12,790 bases of DNA from Thermoleophilia bacterium (GTDB lineage: Bacteria; Actinomycetota; Thermoleophilia; Miltoncostaeales; Miltoncostaeaceae), in NCBI GenBank assembly GCA_016463385.1, contig JAEMRL010000026.1:1-12790 (forward strand), in the 5' to 3' direction. The position numbers were made by a program, and so were the translations under genes. How positions within the stretch are numbered: position 1 is the first letter of the stretch; each line of letters starts with the position of its first letter. Below are positions 6,165 through 12,790 of the stretch, in pieces. Below the pieces are notes generated by a model. It was not told the origin of the DNA. It searched no databases and was given only the letters and a program-made list of their open reading frames with translations.

Positions 6165-7298
6165 CTAGGACGCTCGCGGCCACCCGGTGACGATGGGGTA
6201 GGGCGGCACGGGGCCGCCCCCGCCGGGGTGGATCTCGAAGTGCAGGTGCGGGGGCGTGCCCCGTGCGTCGCCGGTGTCGCCGACGTAGCCGATCACCGTG
6301 CCGCGCGCGACGCTCGCCCCCTCCGACGCCGCGGGGGCGTAGGCCGACAGGTGGGCGTAGTAGAAGGTGTTGCCCGAGCGGTCGCGCACCCAGAGGCGCC
6401 AGCCCCCGAGCCCGTTGTAGCCGACGTTGAACAGGGAGCCGTCGGCCACCGCGATCACCGGGGTGCCGCGCGACGCGAACAGGTCGATGCCCTGGTGGTA
6501 GCGGCCGCCCGCCCGCGGATAGAGCCAGTCGTTGGTGAAGGTGACCGGGCCCGCCACCGGGAAGACGTAGTCGCCGGGCGGAAGCGCGCCCGTCAGGGCG
6601 GTCGCGCCGGCGATCGGGATCGACGAGAGCGCCGCCTGGCGCGCCTTCTCGAGCGCGGCGAGGCGCCTCTTGCGCTCCTTCTCCTCCTTGACCAGCCGCG
6701 TCAGGCGGGCCCGCGCGCCGGCGAGCGCCGCGCGCTGCTCGGCCACGAGCGCGTCCAGCTCGTCGCGCCGGGCGCGGGTGGCCTCGAGCTCGCGGCGCCG
6801 CGAGGCCTCGGCGTCGGCCTGGCCCCGCTCGAGCTCGGCCAGGCGCGCCCGGCGGGCGCGTACGGTCGCGACCGTGCCGGCGTCGTGCTGGGCGATCTGC
6901 CCGAGCAGACCGGCCGCCTCCTGGGCGTCGGTGAGGCTCCCGCTGGTGAGCAGCAGCGTGGTGAACGACGGCTCGCCGTTGACGTAGAGGCCGACGAGCC
7001 GGTCGGCCAGGAGGTCGCGCGACTTGTCGAGGTCCTTGCGGGCCCCGCTCAGCTCGCGGCGGGTGGTGGCGAGCGCCAGCTGCGCCGACTCGAGCCGGTC
7101 GGCCGCGAGGTTGTTGGCCTGCACCGCCTGCCCGACGCGGACGTCGAGCTCGGCGACCTCACGGCCGAGCGCCTCCACCTCGGCCCGCGTCCCGGAGATC
7201 GTCGGTGCCGCCACCGCCCGTGGCGAGGGGGCCACGGCGAGCAGCATCAGGAGGGCGAGCGCCGCGAGGGCGCTCCGCATGGCGGTGGGGTTCTGCAT
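6165..7298 (-). CDS. secreted coiled-coil M23 (LytM-type) peptidase
   Basis: This 377-residue protein is probably exported and cuts, or activates cutting of, peptidoglycan cross-links. A signal peptide (MRSALAALALLMLLAVAPSP, with cleavage likely after an AVA/A site near residue 30) leads into a long Ala/Arg/Glu/Leu coiled coil at about 35-220. A zinc-peptidase domain follows. The zinc and catalytic motifs are intact: HQGID (His268, Asp272), the YYAHL block and HLHFE (His351, His353). This layout resembles EnvC/NlpD- and CwlO-like division hydrolase regulators, except that the active site here is not degenerate. The start is uncertain: ATG 7298 is preferred because it places the signal peptide well; GTG 7340 and ATG 7280 are possible, and none has a good ribosome site. 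It lies on the same strand as ispH, 100 bases downstream, with no visible promoter between them. It converges on the pyrophosphorylase with 12 bases between stops. Confidence 0.9.
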   Translation of the reverse strand: MQNPTAMRSALAALALLMLLAVAPSPRAVAAPTISGTRAEVEALGREVAELDVRVGQAVQANNLAADRLESAQLALATTRRELSGARKDLDKSRDLLADRLVGLYVNGEPSFTTLLLTSGSLTDAQEAAGLLGQIAQHDAGTVATVRARRARLAELERGQADAEASRRRELEATRARRDELDALVAEQRAALAGARARLTRLVKEEKERKRRLAALEKARQAALSSIPIAGATALTGALPPGDYVFPVAGPVTFTNDWLYPRAGGRYHQGIDLFASRGTPVIAVADGSLFNVGYNGLGGWRLWVRDRSGNTFYYAHLSAYAPAASEGASVARGTVIGYVGDTGDARGTPPHLHFEIHPGGGGPVPPYPIVTGWPRAS

Positions 7299-7398
7299 GG
7301 AGGCTCGCCACACCCTGGCGTGCGCCGGGGGTGACTTCACGGTTCATCGGCGTGTTCGCAACGCCGGGTGAGCATCGTGCAACGGCCCGACGCGGACG

Positions 7399-8337
7399 TC
7401 AGCCCGGCGTGCGCACCTCGCGGGGCAGGGCGAAGAAGACGCCTTCGGCCGAGGGCGTCTCGTCGCCGCCGCGGGCGTAGCCCGCCGTCGCGATCGCCGA
7501 GGCGACCTCCTGCACGAGCACCTCGGGGGCCGATGCGCCGGCGGTGAGGGCGATGCGGTGCTTGCCCTCCAGCCAGGCGGGGTCGAGCTCGCCGACGTTG
7601 TCGATCAGGTGCGCCTCGGCGCCGGTGGCCGCGGCCACCTCGACCATCCGGTTGGAGTTCGAGGAGTTGCGCGAGCCGACCACCAGCACCAGGTCGGCGC
7701 CGTCCAGCACCACCGCGCGGACCGCGTCCTGGCGGTTCTGCGTGGCGTAACAGATGTCGCTGGTCTTGGGGCCCGCGAGCGCCGGGAAGCGGCGCTTGAG
7801 CACGTCCACGATGGCGGCCGCGTCGTCGATCGAGAGGGTCGTCTGGGTGGTCAGAGCCACGTTGTCCGGGTCCTCGACCTGCACGGCCTCCGCGTCGGCG
7901 ACGCTCTCGATGACGACCACCGCGTCCGGCGCCTCGCCGCGGGTCCCGATCACCTCGTCGTGGTTCTGGTGGCCCACCAGCAGCACGGTGGCCCCGCGCT
8001 TGGCGTAGCGGCGCACCTCCGCGTGGACCTTCGACACCAGCGGGCAGGTCGCGTCGATCACGCGCAGCTCGCGCTCGGCGCAGACGCGGTGCACCTCGGG
8101 CGAGACGCCGTGCGCCGACAGGATGATCGTCTCCCCGCGGGGCACCTGGCTCTCGCTGTCGACGAACACGGCGCCCTTGGCGGCCAGCGAGGACACCACG
8201 TGGGTGTTGTGGACGATCTCCCCGCGCACGTAGACCGGCGGCCCCAGCTCCGCGAGGACCCGCTCGACGGTCTCGATCGCCCGGTCGACGCCCGCGCAGT
8301 AGCCCCGGGGGGCGACGAGTTCCAGCTTGCTCGGCAC
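7399..8337 (-). CDS. ispH: 4-hydroxy-3-methylbut-2-enyl diphosphate reductase
   Basis: IspH (LytB) is the 4Fe-4S enzyme that performs the last step of the MEP isoprenoid pathway, converting HMBPP to IPP and DMAPP. The 312-residue length matches the E. coli enzyme (316). The three cluster cysteines are Cys14 (PRGYCAGV), Cys98 (DATCPLV) and Cys196 (DICYATQNRQ). Substrate-binding residues also appear: His44 (VHNTHV), His76 (SAHGVSP), His126 and catalytic Glu128 (HDEVIGT), the TTQTTLS block, and SRNSSNSNR. The GTG start at 8337 fits the family N-terminus. It sits exactly 7 bases after a TACCCT -10 box with no ribosome site, so a leaderless transcript is likely. The frame stays open for hundreds of bases upstream, but that stretch is antisense to the hydrolase gene. 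It diverges from that gene with only 42 bases between the chosen starts. Confidence 0.97.
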   Translation of the reverse strand: MPSKLELVAPRGYCAGVDRAIETVERVLAELGPPVYVRGEIVHNTHVVSSLAAKGAVFVDSESQVPRGETIILSAHGVSPEVHRVCAERELRVIDATCPLVSKVHAEVRRYAKRGATVLLVGHQNHDEVIGTRGEAPDAVVVIESVADAEAVQVEDPDNVALTTQTTLSIDDAAAIVDVLKRRFPALAGPKTSDICYATQNRQDAVRAVVLDGADLVLVVGSRNSSNSNRMVEVAAATGAEAHLIDNVGELDPAWLEGKHRIALTAGASAPEVLVQEVASAIATAGYARGGDETPSAEGVFFALPREVRTPG

Positions 8338-8344
8338 GGGTCCC

Positions 8345-8350
8345 AGGGTA
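8345..8350 (-). promoter_or_regulatory. -10 box (TACCCT) for leaderless ispH transcript
   Basis: On the minus strand, TACCCT is followed by 7 bases and then the ispH GTG. That is the spacing expected when the first transcribed base is the G of the start codon, as in many actinobacterial leaderless mRNAs. No Shine-Dalgarno competes with this reading. Confidence 0.55.
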
Positions 8351-8366
8351 GCCGACTTCCACCCCG

Positions 8367-8372
8367 TATCGT
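8367..8372 (+). promoter_or_regulatory. -10 box (TATCGT) for the hydrolase operon, leaderless
   Basis: TATCGT is followed by 7 bases and the GTG at 8380, mirroring the ispH side of the same short spacer. This position decides the start: the earlier in-frame GTG at 8371 overlaps the -10 box itself and so is unlikely to be transcribed. No -35 hexamer is obvious. Confidence 0.5.
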
Positions 8373-8379
8373 GACGAGC

Positions 8380-9186
8380 GTGGGCACCATCGCCAGGATC
8401 GAGAGCGGAACCGGCCCGGCCGTGCTGCTCATCCACGGCCTCAACGGCTTCAAGGAGGGCTGGGGCCCGCTGCCCGCGGCGCTCGCGGCGGCGGGACTGC
8501 GCGCGGTGGCGGTGGACGTCCCAGGATTCGGCGACAGCCCGCGCCTGCGGCGCACCGACCCGCGCTCCCTGGCGCGCGCGCTCGAGCCCCTGATCGGCGA
8601 GCTCGCCCCCGTCGCCCTGCTCGGTCACTCGCTGGGCAGCCAGATCGCCATGGTGGCGGCGGCCGCGAACCCCGACCGCGTGCGCGCGACCGTGCTCGTG
8701 TCGCCGTGGGTGTTCCCCCGCCCGATGCGGTTTCCGCCGCGGAGTCTCTCCGATCTGATCCAGATCCCGGTGGTGGGGCGGCCGCTCGCCCGCATCGGTA
8801 TCTCCCGCATCCGGCGCAGCCCCCAGCGGCGCCGCCACGCCTTCCTGTCGGTGATCGCCGATCCGGGCGCGCTCGACCGCGATCCGGAGATGGCGGCGCT
8901 GCTGCGGACCGCGGCGGACCGGCTGGCGGCGGCCGACCTCCGTGCGATGGCCGATTGGGCTGCGAGCGCGATGGCCTTCGACGTGCGCCCCCTGGCGGCG
9001 TCGGTGCCCCAGCCGGCGTTGGTGGTCTGCGGCGCCCTCGACCGCGTGACGCGGTCGCTCGGCGCCCAGTGGCTCGCCCGCTCGCTGCCGGCGGGGAGGA
9101 TGCTCGACATCCCCGGCGCCGGCCACTTCCCGCACCTCGAGGCGCCCGGCACCGTGCTGCCCGCGATCGTCGCCCACCTCACGTGA
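8380..9186 (+). CDS. alpha/beta-fold hydrolase
   Basis: This 268-residue protein is a serine hydrolase of the alpha/beta fold. The oxyanion-hole HG is in LLIHGLNG (His19, Gly20). The nucleophile elbow GHSLG gives Ser84, the acid is Asp221 in CGALDRVT, and His249 in GAGHFPHLE completes the triad. The lid region around 105-190 is rich in Arg and Pro (a PRPMRFPPR stretch) and does not point to a known substrate. The substrate is unknown; esterase, lipase or epoxide-type activities are all possible. The start at 8380 is taken from the -10 spacing; GTG 8371 would add three residues. It is the first gene of a four-gene operon, and its stop overlaps the next GTG (GTGA). It has no signal peptide, so it is cytosolic. 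Confidence 0.92.
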   Translation: MGTIARIESGTGPAVLLIHGLNGFKEGWGPLPAALAAAGLRAVAVDVPGFGDSPRLRRTDPRSLARALEPLIGELAPVALLGHSLGSQIAMVAAAANPDRVRATVLVSPWVFPRPMRFPPRSLSDLIQIPVVGRPLARIGISRIRRSPQRRRHAFLSVIADPGALDRDPEMAALLRTAADRLAAADLRAMADWAASAMAFDVRPLAASVPQPALVVCGALDRVTRSLGAQWLARSLPAGRMLDIPGAGHFPHLEAPGTVLPAIVAHLT

Positions 9187-9947
9187 GCGCGGAGATCCTC
9201 GCGCTGGCCCTCGGTGCCGCGCGCAGCGCGGGCGCGCTGCTGCTCGACCGGGTCGGGACGCCGGCGAGCGGCCTCACCGCCAAGACGAGCCGCACCGACC
9301 TCGTCAGCGACGCCGACCGCGATGCCGAGGCCCTGCTGGTCGGGATGATCCGGGACGCCCGGCCGGATGACGCGATCGTGGCCGAGGAGGGCGGCGGCGG
9401 CTCGGGATCGTCCGGCGTCACCTGGGTCGTGGATCCGCTCGACGGGACCATCAACTACCTCTGGGGCATCCCGCAGTGGAGCGTCAGCATCGCGGCACGT
9501 GACGCCGAGGGCGGGCTGGTCGGCGTGGTGCACGACCCCTCGCGCGGCGAGACCTTCACGGCGCGCCGAGGGCACGGCGCCTTCCTCGACGGAGCGCGCC
9601 TGCGGATGGGCCCGGGGGCCGAGCTGTCGCAGGCCCTGATCGGCACCGGCTTCCAGTACCGCGCGGAGGAGCGGGCGCTCCAGGCCGAGCGCCTGCTGCG
9701 GGTGCTGCCGGCCGTGCGCGACCTGCGCCGCCTCGGTTCGGCGGCGCTCGACCTGGCCTGGGTCGCGTGCGGCCGCCTCGACGGCTACTTCGAGTCGGGT
9801 CTCAACCCGTGGGACTCGGCGGCCGGCGAGCTGCTGGTGCGCGAGGCGGGCGGCGTGGTGGAGGAGACCGCGCCCGGCAGCTTCGTCGCGGCCGGCACGG
9901 AGCTGTTCGGCCCGCTCCGCGCCCTGGTCCGCGACCCCTCCGGATGA
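9183..9947 (+). CDS. inositol-monophosphatase family phosphatase
   Basis: This 254-residue enzyme belongs to the Mg-dependent, lithium-sensitive phosphatase family (IMPase, histidinol-phosphatase, fructose-bisphosphatase, CysQ). Metal ligands are all visible: Glu68 and Glu69 (VAEEGG), Asp84 and Asp87 (VDPLDGTINY), and Asp211 (NPWDSAAGELLVREAGG). The length is typical. The motifs best resemble inositol-1-phosphatase or histidinol-phosphatase members, but substrate choice in this family cannot be read from motifs. In actinobacteria inositol phosphate is a step towards phosphatidylinositol and mycothiol, so that role is possible. The GTG start overlaps the hydrolase stop and the TGA overlaps the next ATG (ATGA). 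Confidence 0.94.
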   Translation: MSAEILALALGAARSAGALLLDRVGTPASGLTAKTSRTDLVSDADRDAEALLVGMIRDARPDDAIVAEEGGGGSGSSGVTWVVDPLDGTINYLWGIPQWSVSIAARDAEGGLVGVVHDPSRGETFTARRGHGAFLDGARLRMGPGAELSQALIGTGFQYRAEERALQAERLLRVLPAVRDLRRLGSAALDLAWVACGRLDGYFESGLNPWDSAAGELLVREAGGVVEETAPGSFVAAGTELFGPLRALVRDPSG

Positions 9948-10729
9948 GCACGCCCGCCCGCGAGCGGCTCTGGGAGGTCGACGTGGCGCGGACCCTGGCG
10001 ATCGCGATGATGGTCGCCTACCACGCCGCCTACGACGTCCATCAGCTCGCGCCCGGCGTGGACCTCGACCCCTTCGGTGGCGGGTGGCGAGCGCTGCAGG
10101 TGGCCACGGGGTCGAGCTTCCTGTTCGTGGTCGGTGTCAGCCTCGCGATCTCCAACGGCCGCGCGCGCGCCCGCGGGCTGTCGGGCGCGTCCCTCTACCG
10201 GCGCCACGCGCGCCGCGCGGCCCAGGTGGCCGGCGCGGCGCTGCTGGTGAGCCTGGTCACGCGCGTCGCGCTGGGCGACGACTACGTGCGCTTCGGCATC
10301 CTCCACTGCATCGCCGCCGCCATGCTCATCGGCCCCCTCCTCACGCGCCTCGGATGGTGGAACGTCCTCCTCGGCGCGGGCGTGCTCGTGCTGGGCCTCG
10401 CCCTGAAGGACGGCGCGTCGTCGGACGTGCCCGGGCTGATGGTGCTCGGCGTGCCGCCCGAGGGGCCCTCGGGGGTGGACTGGTACCCGCTCGCCCCCTG
10501 GCTCGCGCCGATGCTGTTCGGCCTCGCCGCGGGCCTCGCGCTGTACCCCGCCGGCCGGCGCGGCTCCTGGGGGGCCCGCCTGCCCACGCCGCCCGCCGCG
10601 GCCGCGCTCGGCGCCCCGGGCCGCCACGCCCTGCCGATCTACCTGCTGCACCAGCCCGTGCTGATCCTGATCGTCGCCGGCGTCCTCGCCCTCCTCGGCG
10701 TCGAGTGGAGCTGGGAGGAGTTCACGTGA
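9944..10729 (+). CDS. DUF1624 / heparan-alpha-glucosaminide N-acetyltransferase-like membrane protein
   Basis: This 261-residue integral membrane protein has the prokaryotic HGSNAT-catalytic (DUF1624) pattern. Signs are the N-terminal RLWEVDVARTLAI followed by MMVAYHAAYD, then TGSSFLFVVGVSL (from about 55), RFGILHCIAAAML (from about 116) and a C-terminal PIYLLHQPVLI. About seven membrane segments are evident, near 14-32, 55-70, 94-110, 118-136, 140-155, 182-202 and 228-251. The human relative acetylates glucosamine ends across the lysosomal membrane. Bacterial members are mostly uncharacterised, and transfer of an acyl group to a cell-envelope sugar is only an inference. The ATG overlaps the phosphatase stop, and its own TGA overlaps the next GTG. 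Confidence 0.85.
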   Translation: MSTPARERLWEVDVARTLAIAMMVAYHAAYDVHQLAPGVDLDPFGGGWRALQVATGSSFLFVVGVSLAISNGRARARGLSGASLYRRHARRAAQVAGAALLVSLVTRVALGDDYVRFGILHCIAAAMLIGPLLTRLGWWNVLLGAGVLVLGLALKDGASSDVPGLMVLGVPPEGPSGVDWYPLAPWLAPMLFGLAAGLALYPAGRRGSWGARLPTPPAAAALGAPGRHALPIYLLHQPVLILIVAGVLALLGVEWSWEEFT

Positions 10730-11325
10730 GCGTCCTCGACGAGCTGGAGTGGGTGCACCCGCCCGACCGGGCCGCCTGGCGCGAGTGGCTGGTGGCCAAC
10801 CACGCCGTCGCGCGCGGGGCGTGGTTCGTCAGCTGGAAGAAGGCGACCGGTAAGCCCCGTCTCGAATACGCCGAGGCGGTCGAGGAGGCGCTCTGCGTCG
10901 GCTGGGTCGACAGCACCGCCCGGACGGTCGACGACGAGCGCTCGCGGCTGCTGATGACGCCGCGCAAACGCGGCAGCGGCTGGTCGCGGCCCAACAAGGA
11001 GCGCATCGAGCGCCTGAGCGCGGCCGGGCTGATGCTGCCCGCCGGGCTGGCCGTGGTCGAAGCCGCCCGGGCCGACGGCTCCTGGACGGCGCTCGACGAC
11101 GTCGAGAACCTGGTGGAGCCGGACGACCTGCGCGCGGCGCTCGACGCCGAACCGGCCGCCCGCGCCTTCTGGGACGCGTTCCCCCGATCGGCCAAGCGGG
11201 GGATCCTCGACTGGATCCGGCTGGCCAAGCGCCCCGAGACGCGCGCGAGGCGCATCGCCGAGACGGTCACGCTGGCGGCGCGCAACGAGCGCGCCAACCA
11301 GTGGACGCGCCCGCCCGGCGGCTGA
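10726..11325 (+). CDS. YdeI/OmpD-associated (OmdA) family protein
   Basis: This 199-residue soluble protein belongs to the YdeI/OmpD-associated family, linked in enterobacteria to resistance against cationic peptides and bacteriocins. Family blocks are WREWLVANH (18-26), SWKKATGK (36-43), YAEAVEEALCVGWVDS (48-63), MTPRKRGSGWSRPNKERI (77-94) and AAGLMLPAGL (99-108). The C-terminal OmdA domain at about 133-190 contains FPRSAKRGILDWIRLAKRPETRARRI, cited here only as a landmark. The GTG start is chosen for its GTGA overlap with the membrane protein gene; it is the last gene of the operon. No biochemical activity is established for the family. Actinobacterial members have no OmpD, so the family name should not be taken as function. 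Confidence 0.92.
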   Translation: MSVLDELEWVHPPDRAAWREWLVANHAVARGAWFVSWKKATGKPRLEYAEAVEEALCVGWVDSTARTVDDERSRLLMTPRKRGSGWSRPNKERIERLSAAGLMLPAGLAVVEAARADGSWTALDDVENLVEPDDLRAALDAEPAARAFWDAFPRSAKRGILDWIRLAKRPETRARRIAETVTLAARNERANQWTRPPGG

Positions 11326-11340
11326 GCGGGTCCCCTCCGG

Positions 11341-11655
11341 TCAGTTCAGGCCGGGCTCGGCCGATCCGGGCGGCGGATCGAGGATCAGCACCGGCCTGCC
11401 GCGGGAGTCCCAGGCGCGCTCGGCGCCGTCGCCGTGGATCTGGGCGACCGTCTGGGTGCCGAAGTCGAAGTACAGCACCATGTCCGCCTGGGCGAATCCG
11501 AAGCCGACCAGCGGCGGCGCGGTGCGCGCGTCCACCCAGAACTCGCCGCCGTCCGGCAGCCCGCCGAGCAACCCCGGGTCGGCGATCCCCAGGACCCGCT
11601 GCACCTGAGCCCAGGCGATGCGGCCGAGCTCGAAGGTCTCATCCTCACGGCTCAT
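11341..11655 (-). CDS. small protein of unknown function
   Basis: I do not recognise this 104-residue protein. It is a credible gene because a strong ribosome site (GGAGG, 5 bases before the ATG at 11655) and a possible -10 box upstream fit the start, and its codon use looks like its neighbours'. The sequence is acidic at the N-terminus (SREDETFELG), has no membrane segment or signal peptide and no cysteine. The middle has a run that looks like beta strands (EFWVDARTAP, VGFGFAQADMVLYFDFG), and the tail is rich in Pro and Gly. It could be a small single-domain fold. It converges on the YdeI-family gene with 15 bases between stops. Confidence 0.7.
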   Translation of the reverse strand: MSREDETFELGRIAWAQVQRVLGIADPGLLGGLPDGGEFWVDARTAPPLVGFGFAQADMVLYFDFGTQTVAQIHGDGAERAWDSRGRPVLILDPPPGSAEPGLN

Positions 11656-11683
11656 CGATTCCTCCACCCGAGTTGGCACGGCC

Positions 11684-11689
11684 ACGCTA
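11684..11689 (-). promoter_or_regulatory. possible -10 box (TAGCGT) for the small minus-strand gene
   Basis: On the minus strand TAGCGT matches TANNNT. It lies about 28 bases before the ATG at 11655 and leaves a leader of roughly 21 bases that includes the GGAGG site. There is no clear -35. A perfect palindrome lies just upstream. Confidence 0.35.
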
Positions 11690-11713
11690 GTCGGGCGCAG
11701 CCGGCGGACGGCT

Positions 11714-11723
11714 ACACCGGTGT
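11714..11723. repeat. 10-base perfect palindrome ACACCGGTGT, possible operator
   Basis: The sequence is fully self-complementary. Its centre lies about 40 bases upstream of the predicted transcription start of the small minus-strand gene, a usual place for an activator-type dimer site. Chance is possible in GC-rich DNA, although the A/T ends make it less trivial. The rest of the 163-base spacer (11656-11818) shows no gene; a short CCCGG/CCGGG hairpin at 11786-11799 is too weak to call a terminator for the pyruvate kinase gene. Confidence 0.25.
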
Positions 11724-11818
11724 GGCTTCGCGGCCGTCGTTCGCCACAGGTCACCGCGGTTCCGTCACAGAGCGCACGCCACGTCCCCGGGTGCCCGGGC
11801 GCGGGTCCCACCACGCCG

Positions 11819-12790
11819 TCACGCGGTCGGGTCGGCGCTCCAGGCGCTGAGCGGGCGCAGGAGGATCGTCTTCTTGTGCCGGTGGGTCGCCATGCGCCCG
11901 AGGATGTCCTCGAGCGTGGCGATCGCCGCCGCGATCATCGGCCCCTTGTTCAGCATCACGCAGTCCGCACGGGCGCTGTAGGCGGCATCGGTGATCTCCG
12001 CGCGCGACGCCACGCCGGTGCGCGCGAGGGTGTCGAGTACCTGGGTCGCCCAGATCACCGGCACGTGGGCGGCCTCGCACAGCCAGAGGATCTCCTCCTG
12101 GACCTCCGCCAGCCGCTCCCACCCGACCTCGATCGCGAGGTCCCCGCGCGCGATCATCACGCCGCAGGGAGCCTCGCGCGCGAGAGCCTCGGAGAGGAGG
12201 GCCGGCAGTGCGTGGAAGCCCGCCCGGGTCTCGATCTTCAGGACCAGGCCGACGTCCTCCCCCCGGAGCCGCGCCAGCGCAGCGGCGACGGCTCGGACAT
12301 CGTCGCGGGAGGACACGAACGACAGCCCGACCATGTCCGCGTGGGCCGCGGCGAACGCGAGACGGGACTCGTCGTGTCCGCCGCGGGCGATCCCGCCGAG
12401 GTGGGTGTCGGGAAGGTTGATCCCCTTCTCGGCGCGGAGCTTGCCGCCGCCCCTCGGCGCGTGGGTGACCTCGACGTCGACCTCCTCGTCCGTCACCCGA
12501 CGGGCGACTCCGCCGAACTTCCCGTCGTCGAGCCAGACCGAATCGCCCATGCGCATCGCGGCGAACGCCTCGGGGAGCGTGCACGGGATGCGCGCGGGCG
12601 ACGACGCGCCCGCCGCGCGCCCCGGAGTCTGGTCACGGGTCAGCGTGAGGATGTCGCCCACGTCGAGCGGGATGTGGGAGGGCTGCGACGGAAGGCGCCC
12701 GACCCGCGTCTCGCCGCACGACTCGGTCGTCAGCACCGTGCCGGTGACCAGATAGGCGCCGCGGCTGCCCCTGACCCACCGGCCCCCGCT
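11819..12790 (-). CDS. divergent pyruvate kinase, C-terminal part (no PK_C domain)
   Basis: This frame is open to the right edge, so the N-terminus is missing; 323 residues are visible. Pyruvate kinase transfers phosphate from phosphoenolpyruvate to ADP. The B domain is visible (DSVWLDDGKFGG, then EKGINLPDTHLGG). In the TIM barrel, KIE (visible residues 185-187) supplies the catalytic Lys and a metal-binding Glu, ARGDL (214-218) the metal-binding Asp, and ATQ (248-250) the conserved Thr. Two features depart from the E. coli PykF/PykA pattern. The usual LSGESA block reads LNKGP (280-284), and the protein stops about 40 residues later, so the allosteric C-terminal domain is absent. It therefore looks like the divergent pyruvate-kinase branch seen in some bacteria. 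Whether it is a true glycolytic enzyme or a paralogue with another substrate is open. A GTG at 12736 is not the real start, since TIM-barrel sequence must lie upstream. Confidence 0.88.
   Translation of the reverse strand, partial: SGGRWVRGSRGAYLVTGTVLTTESCGETRVGRLPSQPSHIPLDVGDILTLTRDQTPGRAAGASSPARIPCTLPEAFAAMRMGDSVWLDDGKFGGVARRVTDEEVDVEVTHAPRGGGKLRAEKGINLPDTHLGGIARGGHDESRLAFAAAHADMVGLSFVSSRDDVRAVAAALARLRGEDVGLVLKIETRAGFHALPALLSEALAREAPCGVMIARGDLAIEVGWERLAEVQEEILWLCEAAHVPVIWATQVLDTLARTGVASRAEITDAAYSARADCVMLNKGPMIAAAIATLEDILGRMATHRHKKTILLRPLSAWSADPTA

Noticed and set aside
7349..7365. GGCGT/ACGCC hairpin between ispH and the M23 gene
   Set aside because: Short five-pair stem near an uncertain start codon; no support for attenuation or termination.
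8338..9177. Upstream in-frame extension of ispH to 592 residues
   Set aside because: The extra N-terminus is antisense to the hydrolase, shows no domain, and the IspH family starts at the GTG at 8337.
11310..11330. CCCGC/GCGGG inverted repeat around the YdeI-family stop as a terminator
   Set aside because: Five pairs with a long loop that includes the stop codon; too weak to call.
11786..11799. CCCGG/CCGGG hairpin downstream of the pyruvate kinase gene as a terminator
   Set aside because: Only five pairs, no U-tract, and such repeats are frequent by chance at this GC content.

Overview
The window is very GC-rich, densely packed DNA from a bacterial chromosome. It suggests an actinobacterium. 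Pointers are the high GC with frequent GTG starts, an MEP-pathway ispH, TANNNT -10 boxes placed exactly where leaderless actinobacterial transcripts carry them, and hairpins without a U-tract. A deep lineage such as Thermoleophilia is a guess from the overall gene mix and cannot be proven here. No tRNA, rRNA, CRISPR, insertion sequence or phage gene was seen.

Layout. (1) 3-473 is the 3' end of an ABC-2 permease, closed by a hairpin at 479-508. (2) 562-3056 holds a stand-alone BLUF blue-light sensor whose stop codon overlaps the start of a two-PAS, GGDEF and EAL protein with every recognisable catalytic motif intact. This is a candidate light-to-cyclic-di-GMP module and the most interesting part of the window. 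(3) 3064-3555 is an OsmC-type protein on the minus strand, facing the GGDEF-EAL gene and divergent from the next operon. (4) 3643-6152 is a zinc medium-chain dehydrogenase overlapping a eukaryotic-looking UDP-sugar pyrophosphorylase of the UAP1/AGX type. (5) 6165-8337, minus strand, is ispH followed by a secreted coiled-coil M23 peptidase. (6) 8380-11325 is a tight four-gene plus-strand operon: alpha/beta hydrolase, inositol-monophosphatase-like enzyme, DUF1624 membrane protein and a YdeI/OmpD-associated protein. (7) 11341-11655, minus strand, is a small unrecognised gene. (8) 11819-12790, minus strand, is the C-terminal part of a divergent pyruvate kinase that runs off the window.

Genes inside each plus-strand unit are joined by 4-base overlaps (GTGA or ATGA). 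All five such junctions from 984 on have this form, so translational coupling is the rule. Two divergent pairs (OsmC/dehydrogenase and ispH/hydrolase) sit back to back with very short spacers. Three of those four genes appear to be leaderless or nearly so. Regulation, light response and substrates are inferred; the families and motifs are seen directly.
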